Source: Phalacrocorax aristotelis
Lineage: Eukaryota > Chordata > Aves > Suliformes > Phalacrocoracidae
Direction: 5' to 3'
Assembly: GCF_949628215.1 (NCBI RefSeq)
Contig: NC_134282.1
Location: 4,757,001-4,821,000, forward strand
DNA length: 64,000 nt
Shown: positions 62,200 to 64,000 of the stretch, one piece after another
Numbering within the stretch: position 1 is the first letter of the stretch
Layout: the number at the start of each line of letters is the position of its first letter
Notes under the pieces: model-generated
Seen by the model: only the letters and a program-made list of their open reading frames with translations
Databases searched by the model: none
What the model was told of the DNA's origin: nothing
Position numbers and translations under genes: made by a program

Positions 62200-64000
62200 G
62201 AGGAAGGAGTTTTGCCTTTTTATTTAAGTACAGCTATGGTTGTCCGTCTTTTAAGGCTGAACGAGCCAGAAGCGGCTGCTCTGGTACAAAACCATGGCAA
62301 AAGTAGCAGCCAGCGCGGAGCTGATGGGCAACCGGAGCTGGTCAGGAGCAACGGCAACGCGTTTCTTGCAACAACCGTTGACTAAAATATTTTCTGTAAG
62401 AATCCTAAAGAATCTGTGCAATGTGCGCTGCCCATCAGAGAGTATGTCCAGTTCAGGTGAAGCTTTAACTACGATCTATCAAATGGCTAAGATATTTTTT
62501 AAGAAAGAAACAGGATGTTTTTTAACTAAAGGGGGGGACAATAAATAGGGGTATTTATAATATACAAATGTATAATTTATATTTTTATATAAAATTTAAA
62601 TTTATGCATTTATAAATGGGCAGCAATAAAGGGGTTAATAAATGGTATTTTATTAAAACTGTTAATCATAAACCACCTTATTACTGGAAGTAGCCTTTCC
62701 TTCCCACTTTGCCTATTTAACAATACATCAATAGCTCCTTTGATAGCACCTGTTTATATTGCCCAATGCTTCCTGAACAGACGAAGTTTATGGGAACCCT
62801 AAGAAATAGGGAACCTTTGTTTTCTTCTGTTCTAGTAAAAACAATTCCTTTTTTCCGCTGCCCCGCCTCGGTGCTCCCATCAGCCCCACATCTGGCTGCC
62901 CAGATCAGAGCAGCGTGGAATTCAGCGTTTTCATGTCCAGGTACGGGCTACGTGAGATTCGCAATTCCAATCAACACACCTTGCTCCTTCTCATATCGGT
63001 GATAAAATAACTTAAGGCCTTATTTGCTGTTTACCTTAGGCGTGGTTACAAAGTACAGAATTTTTTTCATCCTACCTGACCTTCCTGCAGGGTTTTTTTT
63101 TTTTCCCCCCTCAGAAGCATGTTCCTTGCTCCACCCAGCTTCCACACACTCTTAACATTTTTTTGTACATCAGGAAGCGCCTTGCTGTATCCTAACTCAC
63201 CCGTGTCTTGCGCCAGGACTTCAAACGTATCTACCTCCTACTGCCGCTCCAAGAGTGTTTCAGCATGAGTTTCCATTTTCCCTGCACCTCCTTTTTTACC
63301 TTTTATAACCTGTTTTCTCCTACTTAATCATCATATGATCTTTTATAGAAACCAGGTATCCTTATTACGCCTGGTAAGCTGTTGCTACTTACCACAGGCA
63401 GCCCGCCTGCGGTCAGTGTGACTGCTTCACCCTTCAACAGTGTTAAGCTCATCGAGAATTCTTTGGAAGGTATTTGAGTTTTGTAAGATGCTTGCCAAGA
63501 TTATTTTCTTTGCAAAGTACTTACCTATCCCAACTAGCTGCTAGATATCTGGCATTTTTTTTCCCCGCTTCATGTCCAATTATTGGTTGGTCAAACTGCA
63601 TTATGTGAGGGAACAGCAACCTAATTGCAGAAAGAGGTATTGCTGAGCTCCGTTTTACTATCTGTTCCTATTTTTATCAAATTTTTAACCAATTTCATTT
63701 TCGCTCACACAACTAGTTCTGTCAAATATTTAAAGCATCATGAGCCAGCGCTTCTGTCCTATGTAGAATGCTTGCTTTCTGTATCGAGACTACAAGCAGA
63801 CTTGAAAATACTGTTATACCTGGAGGCTATGTAATAAAGTTGCATAATTCAAATATACAGAAGGTATTTCTTCATCACAGGAAGACATTTTGTGAAGAAG
63901 CGAGGGCAAGGTGCTCAGTTTGTCAAGATGTCCCATGTGAGATGTGAATTAGTCCTACGTGGTACAGTGGCTACTTGTCTTTATGGAGGTCGGGCTTTGC
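62200..64000. other. Upstream flank of PRKCI
   Basis: AT-rich DNA lies beyond the CpG island. Short plus-strand open frames at 62236-62385 and 62294-62548 start at the island edge but match no family I know. In human the next gene in this direction is PHC3, divergent from PRKCI. No PHC3 exon is visible here. Confidence 0.5.
63724..63780 (+). repeat. Short dispersed repeat, copy 2
   Basis: The segment AATATTTAAAGCATCATGAG and its continuation CCAGC are the partner of the copy near 59885, in the same orientation 3.8 kb away. A weaker echo of its 3' part (ATGTAGAATGCTT) also occurs near 60637-60650. Confidence 0.6.

Noticed and set aside
61576-62385. 269-codon plus-strand open frame upstream of PRKCI, with overlapping frames at 61253-61831
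   Set aside because: The same GC-driven pattern inside a CpG island, with no recognisable family. Any real transcript here is more likely non-coding.

Overview
This is a vertebrate nuclear window, most likely from a bird. Three genes can be read, all on the minus strand: PRKCI (complete, 18 coding exons), SKIL/SnoN (complete, 7 coding exons) and CLDN11 (first coding exon only). The order and shared direction match human 3q26.2 as known from general knowledge. The avian call rests on CR1-type LINE remnants (clearest at 39510-39875), an LTR of a type I recognise from bird genomes in a SKIL intron (19425-20025), and a compact layout (PRKCI coding span about 26 kb).

Layout, left to right: 1-2683 is the start of CLDN11 intron 1, with exon 1 at 2684-2909 and its remaining exons beyond the left edge. 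About 2910-7010 is intergenic. About 7011-12032 is the proposed long AT-rich SKIL 3'UTR. Coding exons of SKIL lie between 12033 and 24745, followed by a non-coding first intron and a GC/CpG-rich promoter at about 25650-26800. About 26820-32390 is intergenic and opens with a degenerate ~14-bp minisatellite. The PRKCI 3'UTR is about 32395-34896, its coding exons lie between 34897 and 61353, and its CpG-island promoter is about 60960-62200. The rest, to 64000, is AT-rich upstream DNA with no recognised gene.

I assembled both complete genes exon by exon from splice sites, reading phase and family similarity. All internal introns used are GT-AG and the phases close. The predicted products are 689 residues for SnoN and 601 residues for atypical PKC iota, close to the human lengths I know (684 and 596). 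PRKCI keeps its PB1 domain, pseudosubstrate, single C1 domain and complete kinase signature. SKIL keeps its Ski/Sno/Dac domain, the Cys/His-rich Smad4-binding region, two sumoylation motifs and the C-terminal coiled coil.

The three genes are not an operon and no shared biochemical pathway is implied by position. SnoN is a Smad co-repressor, PKC iota is the Par6-linked polarity kinase, and claudin-11 is a tight-junction strand protein. Linkage of PRKCI and SKIL is known in human 3q26 amplicons. I found no previously undescribed gene system. The items worth a second look are regulatory or repeat features: the intronic LTR, the C17 tract in the SKIL 3'UTR, the minisatellite beside the SKIL island, paired PRKCI start codons, and an unidentified short repeat pair near the right end.
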